From NCBI GenBank assembly GCA_009193035.1, contig SWDT01000038.1:62001-126000 (forward strand): a stretch of 64,000 nucleotides of DNA. Direction: 5' to 3'. Positions 48,401 through 62,819 of this stretch are shown here, one piece after another. The position numbers and the translations under genes are program-made. The stretch is from Halicephalobus mephisto (taxonomy: Eukaryota > Nematoda > Chromadorea > Rhabditida > Panagrolaimidae). The stretch's first letter is position 1. Every line of letters starts with the position of its first letter. The notes below the pieces were generated by a model. That model saw only the letters and a list, made by a program, of their open reading frames with translations, was not told where the DNA came from and did not search any database.

Positions 48401-50973
48401 TTTCAAAATGATGAATAGCCAACCATAATTCTCCTTGACTACTGAATACACATCCAATATTTGACCAAGCAACAGCAAATCTTGGTTGAGTTTCTATTGC
48501 TTTCAAATAGCATACCTAAAAATATCCTTTTTAATATTCACATTTTTTAAAACCAACTTTTCCCTAACAATTCAGACAATTAAGACAAACAATCATTTCG
48601 CAAGAACGCAATTAAAATTTCTAGACAAAAATTTTTAAAAAAGACAAATTTTTACCGTAACTTTATTCATCACGATGTCTGAGTTCTCAATGACTTGGCA
48701 GCAACCGATTATTGGTACTCTATACGGGAACAAGCATTAGTTTGATCTAATTCGATAAAATTGATCAATTTTAGCCGAAAAAATTCAAATTTTTAACCAA
48801 AAAATCATAAAAAGTTGAAAGATCAAACAATCCAAGAACTTCGCAACCAACTACGGTTAAATACACATAATATTTAACCCTAGTATCGGGGAAAAATGAA
48901 GTACGTAAAGCAAAAACATTCAGTTCATTAAATAACAAATCAATCAAGACTCAATACATATTCAAAACTGAATGTTTCTGCAAAAAAAGAGCAACATAGA
49001 ACCATCATTGATTCAAATTTACATCCTAAATCACATAAATTCAATCAATAATGGTTCCATATTCTATGACAAATTCTCCGATTATCCAAAACAATTTTTC
49101 AAAAAGATAATCGTAGCATTAATCACATTAAGCAAGAACAAGAATTTGTATTAATTATTTTATAAAAATTAACATTCAAAAATAACTTTCCACACGAATT
49201 TAAATTCAAAAATAACTTTTTGTCGAAATTTTCATTTAAGAATAATTATTCCTATAAGAATCTACATAATTAGTCTCATAAAAATAATTATTCTGTAAAA
49301 ATAATCAATTCAATTCCTTGTTCACGTACCTCATTTAATATATATTGAAAACAGTTCTAAAAAATAAACAATTACAGCGCTTAAAAGGATAAATTCGAAC
49401 TGTTCCCAATTACGAAGTTATCGGCTGAGAGATTTTCAACAATGTCCCGTCCCATGATATTTTTTGTTAAAAATAAAACTAACCTTTGCTTCCTCGAGTC
49501 TTCCCATGACTTTGAAGAGATTTCCTAAATCGCTTCTAACACAATAAAGATCTGGATTATATTGAAGAGCCATTATATAAGCATGGGCCGCTTGTTCCAA
49601 TTGACCCACAGAGACATAAGCCGTGGCCAAATTCACGTATCCATCAATGAAATCCGGTTTCAATTGAACCGCATGTTTGTAGTGTTCAAGTGCGTCTTGA
49701 TATTGCTGTCTTTCTTTATAAACATTTGCCAGATTACTGTAAGCTTCTGCACATTTAGGGTTTGCTTGAATTGCTCGGGTGGAATACAACATGGATCTAA
49801 AAATTATCACATTATGAAAATCACAAAATTCTTCAAAATTGTTTCAAAGGGAAATTTTAGAAGTTTCCAAGAAACCAAAGCAGTTTAAAATTTTTATTTT
49901 CCATACTAATTCTTATTCCATAATTCTGTAATTTCGAAACTATTTAAAATTACAAAAATTATAGATAAATTTCTCCATAAAATGTCCCAAAACGAATTTT
50001 AAAAAACTAAAATTTTTGATTTTTCGTAATTATTTCATAACTTTGTAAAATGATATCATCCATATATTAAAATACAAAATTTTTTATAAAATAATCTCAA
50101 CAAGAATTTCCAAAATCTTCTAAAAACTAAACCAGCTTAAAAATTTTCTTCAGAAATGATTTTGTAATTTTTTGAGATTATTTTTTTAGATCTAGAAATT
50201 TCTCAATTTGGATAAGATCTAGAATTTTTAATTTAAACTTCAAGGTTGATTTCTGTGAAATTATTTAAATTTAAAAAACCATAATTAATACTAAAGTTAC
50301 CGAAAGTGAATTGTCTTAATTAAAAATAAAAAATAAATACTTACTTGTCAAGATCACGACGTTGGAAGTACACAGAAGACAAAAGAAGCATCGCTCCAAC
50401 ATTGTTTGCGTCATTTTGCAGGATTTCTAAACATTGTTTTTCTGCTGCATCGTAATCTCCGATCTGGTAGTAACGATGAGCTGTTTCTAAATAATAAACT
50501 TTATCATTTAAATCACGAAAAACGGTACCTGAAGGGTCAACCCGTGTCGAAACAATGTCCTTGGTCGGCATGTGCTGAGCAGAAGAGGCAGCTGACACAA
50601 TAGCACTTCCTAATTCAGCGTTCCCAAAGCCAGGAGTTGTCTGAAATAAAAAATTTAAAAAATTATTAAATTCCCAAAAACTAAAAACAAAAAATTTAGA
50701 AAATTATTAATTTTTTAATTAAAAAACAATTTAAATCTTAAAAGTTATTAAATTCAAAAAAATACAAAGTAAAAAAATTAATTTTTTTTAATTTTTGAAT
50801 TTTATAAATTATAAAAAAATAATTTTATATAAAATCCTTCAAAATTTACGAAATTCTTTGAAAATTTTGTAAAAAATTTAAAATTCCGTCGAAAAAAAAT
50901 TAAATTCTCATTTAAAATTCTACAAAAATTGAAGACATACCTGTGCATAGATTGGGACAATAAAATTCAGCAT
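45429..50973 (-). CDS. ogt-1: O-GlcNAc transferase (OGT)
   Basis: Seven exons (50973-50941, 50640-50345, 49796-49484, 48515-48319, 48276-48187, 48138-45985, 45582-45429) give 1078 residues. OGT transfers GlcNAc to Ser/Thr of nuclear and cytosolic proteins. The N-terminal half is a TPR superhelix of about a dozen 34-residue units ([30 protein letters not shown]). The catalytic region shows [10 protein letters not shown] (catalytic-base His), [28 protein letters not shown] (UDP-binding Lys), [20 protein letters not shown] and [14 protein letters not shown]. The C-terminus ends [15 protein letters not shown]...KPDHITNE. The first exon is just 11 codons ([11 protein letters not shown]). The big exon uses mostly A/T-ending codons, unlike the neighbours. 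Stop TAA overlaps a GTAAGG donor-like site, so a further exon is possible but not needed. Confidence 0.96.
45705..45930 (+). repeat. Dispersed repeat family C, copy 3 (ogt-1 intron)
   Basis: Nearly identical to the two lin-45 intron copies, in the same absolute orientation. Confidence 0.88.
48993..49068 (+). ncRNA. miRNA-precursor-like hairpin in ogt-1 intron
   Basis: Arm 48999-49021 (gaaccatcattgattcaaat...) pairs with arm 49036-49057 (taaattcaatcaataatggt...) over ~22 bp with one mismatch and one bulge, closing a 14-nt loop. A short outer helix CATAG/CTATG extends it. Size and shape suit a small pre-miRNA or mirror-palindrome debris. It would be antisense to ogt-1 if read on the + strand, sense if on the - strand. 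No conserved miRNA seed is recognised. The rest of intron 48516-49483 has no other feature. Confidence 0.4.
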
Positions 50974-51946
50974 TTCCTTAATATTGAATATTAATAGGAA
51001 GTGCGAAAAAATATAAAAAATAAACGCTAAAAAACAACGAATGAGAAAAAATCGGAGCGAGTCAATCGACGCGCAACATTCGACCCGAGACCACGTCGAA
51101 GAAATCCAATTTTGTTCAGAAGAGATTCCAGGATAGTATCGGGTTTTTCAATTTAGCATCGATCGTGATTATCTGGTCACGATAAGAACTGGCATTTTAG
51201 GTAAGGTTATGCATGGAAGATGGGTACATGGGAAGTGGAGAAATGGATATATAAAAATTCGAAAAAATAGATATAAAAGTTTAAAAAATGGATTTTTACC
51301 GTTTAGGATACGGACCTAACATGACCGGGGACCTCGTTCGAAGATCAATGAACCAAACAACCTGAAAATGGGGTACTTACATCGGGGTACACAGAAAAAC
51401 ATAAAGATCGAAAATGCTGAAATGGCTTCTGAGGTCGTTCAAGTGATCACATCGTGATTAGAGCTCCATGTTGCTGGGACTGGTTGCCGGAGAGAGATAG
51501 TTTATTCTCAGGCCCGCACGCACAGGGCGACCCTTCCATCGAGTGTACACACCGACTGACAAAACAACGAACCGAATAATTTGAAAAGAAAAAAGTTGAC
51601 AGCCTTCCCGGACAAACACACCCTGGGTACGCACATCGCCCTAAAATCGATGGTCGCCGTCTGGAAGAGAAATAGTTCTTGTTTCGACGAGAGCACTAGA
51701 CAGAAAAACGAGATAGCACTCATCGGAATGAGAACACCAGACAACGGAACGAACCTTCGTGGCAAACTGAGGAAGACAGAGAAATCGATAAAAGGCGTGG
51801 TCTCTCCGACGATGGGTCCGTTTGTCCCGTCATCGGAGGAGGGGCATGCAAATGAAATGGGATTTCCCAAGGCTCCAGTGTAAATTCTAAAACAGCTGTT
51901 TTCTTCAAAAACCACATTACATAACAAACAAAATTCATATATGAAA
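50974..51946. other. ogt-1 upstream region and GC-richer block
   Basis: 50974-51480 is presumably the ogt-1 promoter. 51490-51900 is noticeably less AT-rich and open on both strands for 100 (+) and 139 (-) codons. Neither has recognisable motifs; part is probably the Smad 3' UTR. Confidence 0.45.
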
Positions 51947-55797
<3,851 letters not shown>

Positions 55798-56126
55798 TGA
55801 AAAAGTAAAAGCTAAAAAATAAATTAATTGATGAATTTGAACGTCAGTAATCTCGCTTGCGCAAATGAAACAAGATGAACAGGGACGCGAAGAAAAATAA
55901 AAATGAGGAGTCAGACTGCTGGCACAATAACTAAACCGAAAAAATCGAGGAAACGCGACAATGTGGCGCCAAAAATTATTTTAAATAGTTTATTATGCTA
56001 AAGTTTTCATGTTTGCCAGAGGGGATATGTCGGAAAACAACTAGCTCTGGAAACAAGCACATATCAAGACAGGAAACGTGAACAGTAAAAATACACACTG
56101 CGCGTCGAGCACCTGACTGATAAACG

Positions 56127-56580
56127 CGACTATTGACTGACGTTTTCGACTTTTTCAACTTTCTTATAGTGAAGAAGTATTTCAAAGGGATATTGTTAAT
56201 AATCACTATAAAAAATATAAAAAAATTGTACGAAATGGTCCTGACACGAATTTTGAAAATTTTCCAATCAAGACTATTGACTGACGTTTTCGACTTTTTC
56301 AACTTTCTTATAGTGAAGAAGTATTTCAAAGGGATATTGCTAATAATCATACTATAAAAAGTATAAAAATATTGAAAAATTGTACGAAATGGTCCTGACA
56401 CGAATTTTTAAAATTTTCCAATCGAGACTATTGACTGACGTTTTCGACTTTTTCAACTTTCTTATAGTGGAGAAGTATTTCAAAGGGATATTGCTAATAA
56501 TCACACTATAAAAAGTATAAAAATATTAAAAAATTGTACGAAATAGTCCTGACACGAATTTTGAAAATTTTCTAGTCGAG
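56127..56580 (+). repeat. ~148-nt tandem repeat, three copies
   Basis: Units contain gactattgactgacgttttc, tatttcaaagggatattg and acgaaatggtcctgacacga. The last part is the family B motif found elsewhere. Confidence 0.9.
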
Positions 56581-56872
56581 ACCAAAAAGTAAGAAAGTTA
56601 ATTTCTATAATTCTAAAAAGACAGAATCATAACCATACTATGATAGAAATTAAAAACGAAAACTATTACTGAATGGTCTCAGCGGGAATTTCTGGAAGTT
56701 TTTAAAAACTAAAGTAGTTTAACATTCCGATTTCGTAATCCTCCATGATTTCGAAATTGATTTTTTACAATTATATTCTTAAATGGATCTGAGAAGTTCT
56801 GGACTAGGGTACATAGAGTACACAACCCTCTATCTACTCTTAAAAGTTAATTTTGATATATGAAAGTTTTTA

Positions 56873-57233
56873 AACATCCTGAAAATGAAACGTAAAACAT
56901 AAGTACTGAGTAAAAAACGAGTTGTTTGTTAGGTATATTTCGTAATATTAAAAGTAAGTTTAGTTGCAAAGTAGCCTCAGCTTGAATTTCTGGAAATTTA
57001 AAATCAAAGAAGTCTAAAATCAAGGTTCTGAAATCTTCGACAATTTCGTAATCAGTGTTTTCAAGTTGTATTTTCCTTAAATACATCTAAAAATCCCCGA
57101 ATTAGGATACACGAGGAAGACGATCTTCCATGTGTCTTCTAGCGGTGGTTTTCATATATCAAAGTCTTTATAAACATATCCAAAATCATACCTAAGACTA
57201 CAGTACACCATCGGAAATAAGTTTTCTGAATTT
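56873..57233 (-). repeat. Inverted repeat arm 1 (partner 61540-61895)
   Basis: Reverse complement of 61540-61895 with near identity, both starting at an ataagttttc/gaaaacttat junction. Both arms keep a short shared open frame, probably by shared ancestry. Confidence 0.88.
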
Positions 57234-57287
57234 TTTTTGAAAATTTTTTGAAATTTTTTTTTGAATTTTTTTGAAATTTTTTTGCCC

Positions 57288-57332
57288 GTAGTTCGTGCGC
57301 CGAAGAGACCACCCATGTCGTTCGTCATTTTG
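57288..57332 (-). CDS. Possible orphan first exon
   Basis: The reverse strand reads MTNDMGGLFGARTTGK with codon choice like genuine genes here, then dissolves into A-rich low-complexity DNA and the inverted-repeat arm at 57233. No splice donor follows. It may be the remnant of a gene cut by repeat insertion, or chance. Confidence 0.25.
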
Positions 57333-57659
57333 CAGCTCTCTTTGTTGGAAAAGAAAAAACTTTTTATACAAAAAAAATTATTTTAGATAAAAAAAACTTT
57401 AAATAATAAATATAATAAAAAATAAAATTCTATAAAAACCAAAAATTATAAAAAATCGGAAATTTTTAATTTTTTTATTTAAAATAAATCAATACCGTAA
57501 TTAACGCAAAAAATAACACAGTAATCGTAATGTAATAAATCTATATTTTTTAAAATTGTTAAATTCGAAAATAATTGAAAATTTATGAATTTTTGACAAT
57601 TATTTTTAAAAAACATTCATAATTAAAAATTTCTAAAAAGCTTTTCATCTTGTATTTCG

Positions 57660-58075
57660 TCTTGTTAAAGTTGATAGTCAAAGTCCAATATTAAAGTTTA
57701 AAATCGAAGTTTAACATCAAATTTCAAAATCGAAATTCAGTATTAAAGTTTAAAATCGAAGTTCGACATAAAAATTCAAAATCGAAATCAAAGTTCAATA
57801 TTAAAGTTTAAAATCGAAGTTTAACATCAAATTTCAAAATCGAAATTCAGTATTAAAATTTAAAATCAAAGTTTAACATCAAATTTCAAAATCGAAATTC
57901 AATATTAAAGTTTAAAATTGAAGTTCGACATCAAATTTCAAAATCGAAATTCAGTATTAAAGTTCAAAATCGAAGTTTAACATTAAATTTCAAAATCAAA
58001 ATTCAATATTAAAGTTTAAAATCGAAGTTTAACATTAAATTTCAAAATCGAAGTTAGCAATTAGAATTCAAGATT
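57660..58075 (+). repeat. ~52-nt tandem repeat array
   Basis: About eight copies of a unit with attaaagtttaaaatcgaag and catcaaatttcaaaatcgaa. Related gtcaaagttcgacatcaaaa units recur at 58200-58350, 59150-59400 and 63770-64000. Confidence 0.88.
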
Positions 58076-58768
58076 GAGACTTGAACTTTTCGTAATAAAA
58101 CAACATGAATTTTTTACTTCAAAAATTTGTCATACTTAAATTAATATCTCTAATATCCAGATTTTTCGGAATAAAAACCGGGTGTTAGCATGAAAAACCC
58201 AAATTTCAACCTTGAACTTTAATTTTTAAATTTGATTATTAATTTTGAAATCGAACTTTGACTATTAACTTTGAAGTCGAAATTTGATTATTAATTTTGA
58301 AATCGAACTTCAATCCCAAACTCTAATCCTAAACTTTGAAGTCGAACTTTGAAAAAACAGATACTGAACGTCATCCAGCTAGTCTATTGTATGTTGAATA
58401 TCAGTTTCTTTACTATTATACTAAATTATCCCATTTTCACTCATGATAAACAAAAAAATTAAATATTTTTACATATTTAACGATTTTTTTACAAAAACAA
58501 CCCTAATTTTTAAAAATTAGTAAGCTATAATTTCACCGAATTTAAGTGTTAATTTAGAATTTGTATTTTTGCTGAATTCATCATTGAAGTACGACAGTCG
58601 ATATCGATAGAGTCGAAGGTAAAAAGAAATAATAGAAAAAAGAGAGAGAAGACCAATTAAATACATGTTTTGCTCTCACGTAAAAGAGAAAAACTTGAGC
58701 AAGAAAGGTCCCACAACGGAAAAAAGAAGGCGTGGTTGGAAAAGTTTTTAAATTTTGTATCATCATTA

Positions 58769-58906
58769 TCAATTGTAAAAGTTTTGTAATTTTTGTAAGA
58801 TATTGTGGAATTCGATATTCTGACCTCGGCCAGTACGACAGAAGGTATAGTAAATTTTGTAGATTTCTTCACAGTCGATGAAAAAAGTAAAATTCGAATA
58901 CGACAT
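58769..58906 (-). CDS. Candidate 45-residue micro-protein
   Basis: ATG 58906 to TGA 58769. It begins MSYSNFTFFIDCEEIYKIYY and continues with FCRTGRGQNIEFHNILQ. Codon use (TTC ATC GAC TGT; CGT ACT GGC CGA) is like real exons nearby and unlike the AT-rich surroundings. An overlapping 88-codon frame exists but looks less protein-like. No family recognised, and the exon could belong to a longer spliced gene. Confidence 0.35.
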   Translation of the reverse strand: MSYSNFTFFIDCEEIYKIYYTFCRTGRGQNIEFHNILQKLQNFYN

Positions 58907-59774
58907 CTCACGTTCTGACGCATTTCTATTTTTGCCGTAATTAAAGCAAATTTATATTTAATTACGGTAAAAGTAGATTAAAAACGAAAAATTCTGAATG
59001 GTTAAATAATCAGAAGACAATTATCATTTGTGTCAGAGGTTTAATTGGGCTAAAATTACTATATTTAGTTATTTCTAAAAATTAAAAAACAAACAATAAC
59101 ATGATGTTGGGGAATTTAAAGTTCCGTATTCTGTATTATCAAAGTTCGAAATCAAAGATGACAATAAGAATTCCAAATCGAAGTCAAAGTTAATTCTCAG
59201 AGGTCAAAGTCAAAGTTCGATATTAAAATTAATTCTCAGAAGTGGACATCAAAGTTTGAAATCAGAAGTCGAAGTCTGTTAGATATCATAATTCAAAGTC
59301 AAAGGTCGACATCAAAGTTTGAAGTCAGAGGTCGAAGTCAAAGTTCGACATCAAAATTAATTCTCAGAGGTCAGAATTCGACATTAAAGATGAAAATTAT
59401 AATTCGGGATTCGAAATTTGAATTTTTCTTCGTAAGACATGACTTGCGGAATAAATTGTGATTTGGAAAATCCTTCCGAGACTATTTAATCAGAAAAAAG
59501 TTAATTTTTGATTTCGAAAATAATTTAATTATGATTATATTTTTCTAAAATCACGTAAAAACTGAATTTTATACTTTTTGGTCCTGACTGGAAAACTCTA
59601 AAAATTCCCTCCGAGACTATTTTGCAAAAGTTTTTATTTTTACAATTATATGATTATTTTCTGATTTTTCAATATTAAATAAAAATGAAATTTAAAATTT
59701 CAGTAATTTATTAAAGAAGATTATGTTGAAAAAAATCAACCAATTTTAAATCCAATTTTTTGTTTTTCAACAAT

Positions 59775-60031
59775 TTAGAAAAATTGTAATTCATTTTTCA
59801 GAAGGTGTTTCTGAATTTTTTGAAGACAAAGAGCAAGTTCAGTGGTGTGGACGAAATACACGGTGTCATCGACGACCTCGGGGAAATGGAAAACAAAAAT
59901 TTTTTTAATTTCAAAATGGACCGCGATTTTGCGCAGTTTCACTGCCGCTCATAATTCGATTTTTGATCGTTTACCTGTTTACTCATTGGAAATTCGACGA
60001 GACGGATGATTTCCGTATTGCTAAACTTCAT
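59775..60031 (-). CDS. Candidate two-exon 52-residue protein
   Basis: Exon 60031-59975 (MKFSNTEIIRLVEFPMSKQ, donor GTAAAC) joins in phase 0 to 59876-59775 (VVDDTVYFVHTTELALCLQ..., stop TAA). The joined product reads as a compact alpha/beta segment. The acceptor CCCCGAG is weak for a nematode, and the opposite strand also has open frames with a good TTTTTCAG acceptor at 59814, so strand is not certain. Function unknown. Confidence 0.4.
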
Positions 60032-60169
60032 TTCATATATGAAAATCATTTTTTAAATAAAATCCATATATGAAAATTATTTCTAAAATAAACTCCATAT
60101 ATGAAAGTTACTTTTTAAAATTTATTTCATAAAAAAATCACTTTTTAAAATCGAATTTATACATAAAAA

Positions 60170-60420
60170 TTTCTGAAATCACTTTTCATGTATCAATCGT
60201 TTTTAAAAATCACTTTTCATATAATAATTATTTTAAAAAATCAGTTTTCATATAATAATTATTTTAAAATCAGTTTTCATATATCAATTTCTTTAAAAAA
60301 TCACTTTTCATGTATCAATTTCTTTAAAAAATCAGTTTTCATATATCAATTTCTTTAAAAAATCACTTTTCATGTATCAATTTCTTTAAAAAATCAGTTT
60401 TCATGTATCAATTTCTTTAA
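60170..60420 (+). repeat. ~31-nt tandem repeat array
   Basis: Eight or so copies of tcacttttcatgtatcaatt / tcagttttcatatatcaatt with tctttaaaaaa between, alternating two sub-variants. Confidence 0.88.
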
Positions 60421-60615
60421 AATTGAATAATGATAATTAAATTTTACTTTTTTAATATGAAAAGTAAAATTATATGATTCATTGTTGTTGAAAAAATTTA
60501 TTTTTATCGCGCTGCCCTCTGGCGAGCGTGTCACACGCGGTACTCCTGCGATGGATTCCAATCGATTTCGAAATTGCGACAAAAGACATGTTTCAAAATT
60601 TAAATAATTCTCCAT
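60394..60615 (-). CDS. Candidate small ORF, 73 codons
   Basis: Starts MENYLNFETCLLSQFRN, then RLESIAGVPRVTRSPEG with GC-richer coding-like codons, then fades into AT-rich sequence (NNNESYNFTF). The first ~37 codons look like a genuine first exon; the rest may be intron. I could not find a downstream exon in phase. Confidence 0.3.
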   Translation of the reverse strand: MENYLNFETCLLSQFRNRLESIAGVPRVTRSPEGSAIKINFFNNNESYNFTFHIKKVKFNYHYSILKKLIHEN

Positions 60616-60929
60616 GAATTATTTTTGGACATCTTTGTTCATTTCCTACCAAGTACTGAACTTAGTGTTGTCATGGTAACTTTGAATATTTTCGAAATAA
60701 TATTTTTAAAATTTAATTTTTTAAAATATATTTAATTTTTAAAATATATTTAATTTTTTTTAAATATATTTTTATTTTTTTATTTTTGGATTATTGTTAA
60801 AATCCGTGTTTTATTTGTTTTGGAATTTTTTGAGATTTTTCGTAATTTTATCATGTTAAAGTTCATAAAAAAATCGACATTGAATCAAATTAGATTTTTG
60901 CATAAAAATTAAATAGACAAAATTGCAAA

Positions 60930-61180
60930 AATGCTGCATGCAACCTGCAGATTTGATTTCAATGTTGACCTATCTGCTTGAATGCTGCGTGCAAAGTGCA
61001 AATTTAACTTTGATTTTGATATCGACATCTTTATAGATCTCAACACAAATCTGCATTTTGCACGCAAAATTCAGGCAAATAGATCGACATCATAATTATA
61101 ATAAAATTTGCACATTGCACGCAAAGTTGGAGCAGCTAAGTCAACATCAAAATCAAATCTGCAGGTTGCACGCAAAATTC
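60930..61180 (-). repeat. Diverged copies of the 8150-8640 tandem family
   Basis: Units contain gcatgcaacctgcagatttg, ttgacctatctgcttgaatg and tgcacgcaaaattcaggcaa. Orientation switches within the array. Confidence 0.8.
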
Positions 61181-61539
61181 GTTTGATTTATAATTATTGT
61201 GTAAAAATCAAATTTCGAAATTAAGTACTTTACAGATTTTATAAAAAATTTAAAATTTAAAAACCTCCAAAAATCTGAATCCTAAACTTAAATTTCAAAG
61301 ATCAAAGTATTTCGAAAATCGGCTTAACGAAGATTTGTTTCTTTCTTTATTAATTTTTCTCATTTTTTATAAAGTAATATCTGTCTTGAAGAACTTGAAT
61401 TTCGTTTAAGGTGTTTACTTGGTTCTAATCAGCGTCGCAAAAGGTGTCGTTGACGTATGTTGTAACGACCGACTATGGAAGGGTTAATTGAGTTTTTGCC
61501 TTCTTCGTCATGTCGGTTTTTGGTCTTAGATTTACAAAA

Positions 61540-61895
61540 AACTTATTTCCGATGGTGTACTGTAGTTTTAGGTATGATTTTGGATATGTTTATAAAGACT
61601 TTGATATATGAAAACCACCGCTAGAAGACACATGGAAGGTCGTCTTGCTCGTGTATCCTAGTTCAGGGATTTTTAGATGTATTTAAGGAAAATACAACTT
61701 GAAAACACTGATTACGAAATTGTCGAAGATTTCAGAACCTTGATTTTAGACTTCTTTGATTTTAAATTTCCAGAAATTCAAGCTGAGGCTACTTTGTAAC
61801 AAAACTTACTTTTAATATTACGAAATATACCTAACAAACAACTCATTTTTTACTCAGTACTTATGTTTTACGTTTCATTTTCAGGATGTTTAAAA
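61540..61895 (+). repeat. Inverted repeat arm 2 (partner 56873-57233)
   Basis: Reverse complement of arm 1, ~4.3 kb away. At its right end the match stops abruptly at gatgtttaaaaactt, where other sequence is inserted. Confidence 0.88.
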
Positions 61896-61897
61896 AC

Positions 61898-62095
61898 TTC
61901 CCTGTTGTAGAGCGCTAGACCCTGGTTTACCATACAACAGAGACGGACCAGGGCGAATCACTATTTGGAGAGTTCAAAAACTCTGAAAACCCAAGGTTGG
62001 GGGTTTCCTGTTATTGTCCTCTGTGTTATTCTATCGTTGTATAAATATTAGTGTCTATAACGTCCAATATGCAACATTTTCAAATAAATAATCCC
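61898..62095. mobile_element. ~190-bp GC-richer insert with internal inverted repeats
   Basis: Begins ctgttgtagagcgctagacc and contains two nested complementary pairs (CTGTTGTA/TACAACAG and CCCTGGT/ACCAGGG). It interrupts a repeat whose other copy (near 56870) is continuous. Possibly a short non-autonomous element; no target duplication was confirmed. Confidence 0.4.
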
Positions 62096-62449
62096 CTCTA
62101 GAAGATACATGGAAGGTTTTTCCATCTGATGTATCCTAATTCAGGAGTTTTCAGACATATTTAAGAAAAACATAACTTGAAATAATCGATTACGAAATAG
62201 TTCTTGCGCAAAATGAAAATTTTAGGCTAACTGAATTTTTAGAAGATTTTAAAAATCTGCGTTGAGACTATTTCGCAGAAAAGTTCATATATGAATTTCG
62301 TGATATATGAATAATTTCGAAAAAGTGTAAAATTACATGAAAATTTCGGTTTTGAATTATTTCGTAAGTTACTATTGTTTCTAAAAACTTCCACGAATCG
62401 TGTCGAGACAATTTTGCAATTTTATTTTTTTTTAAATATTATTTTTTAG

Positions 62450-62730
62450 ATGCTGAAATCGACGATTTTATTTTGTGTATTGTTTTTGACTCCTGTTGAT
62501 GGAAAATTTGGGTTCAAAGGACTGGGCAGAAGCAGCAGCAGTTCGTCCTCAAGATCCAACTCCGGATTTCGACCTCAACAAAATAACGGATTTCGTCCTC
62601 AACAAAATCAAGGATTTCAACCAGCTCCTGCACCTGGATGGCATCCAAATGTCCATCAGCAGAATCCAGGAAATAGATTCAGTCAACCAGGCGGGTTCTC
62701 TCCTAACAGGAACTTCGGAGGTGTTTCTCA
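62450..62730 (+). CDS. First exon of a secreted Q/N/G/S-rich protein (partial)
   Basis: ATG 62450 lies directly after ATTTTTTAG, read as a trans-splice or intron acceptor. It encodes signal peptide MLKSTILFCVLFLTPVDG, then KFGFKGLGRSSSSSSS, two GFRPQQN-type repeats (GFRPQQNNGFRPQQNQGF) and a Gly/Asn/Gln/Pro-rich stretch. The exon ends at donor GTAAGT at 62731 with two bases left over, so at least one more exon exists; none is visible before the window end. Composition suggests a prion-like or matrix-type extracellular segment. Signal peptides followed by Ser/Gly-rich starts are common in nematode cuticle or CX-type proteins, but no domain is seen here. Confidence 0.65.
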
Positions 62731-62819
62731 GTAAGTTTTTTCGGATAAATGTCGCAAAATTCGCGTAAAAATAGGACAATATTGAAACTTTAATATATCA
62801 ACAATGACCCATGTAAATG

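Larger units (their letters stand above)
55798..57290. other. Smad upstream region and repeats
   Basis: 55798-56120 is more complex and probably contains the Smad promoter. Beyond it are the family B tandem array and one arm of an inverted repeat. No gene seen. Confidence 0.6.
60616..62449. other. Intergenic, repeats only
   Basis: Contains AT DNA, the reverse ~59-nt array (60930-61180), inverted repeat arm 2 (61540-61895), a GC-richer ~190 bp insert (61898-62095) and diverged repeat copies up to 62400. No exon seen. Confidence 0.6.

Noticed and set aside
61676..61799. ORF starting MYLRKIQLENTDYEIV present in both inverted arms
   Set aside because: Shared because the arms are recent copies; the frame is AT-rich repeat sequence and is closed differently in the two copies.
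56873..61895. Interpretation of the 4.3-kb inverted-repeat pair as an intact DNA transposon
   Set aside because: No transposase-like ORF or DDE/D motifs lie between the arms, and no target duplication could be shown.
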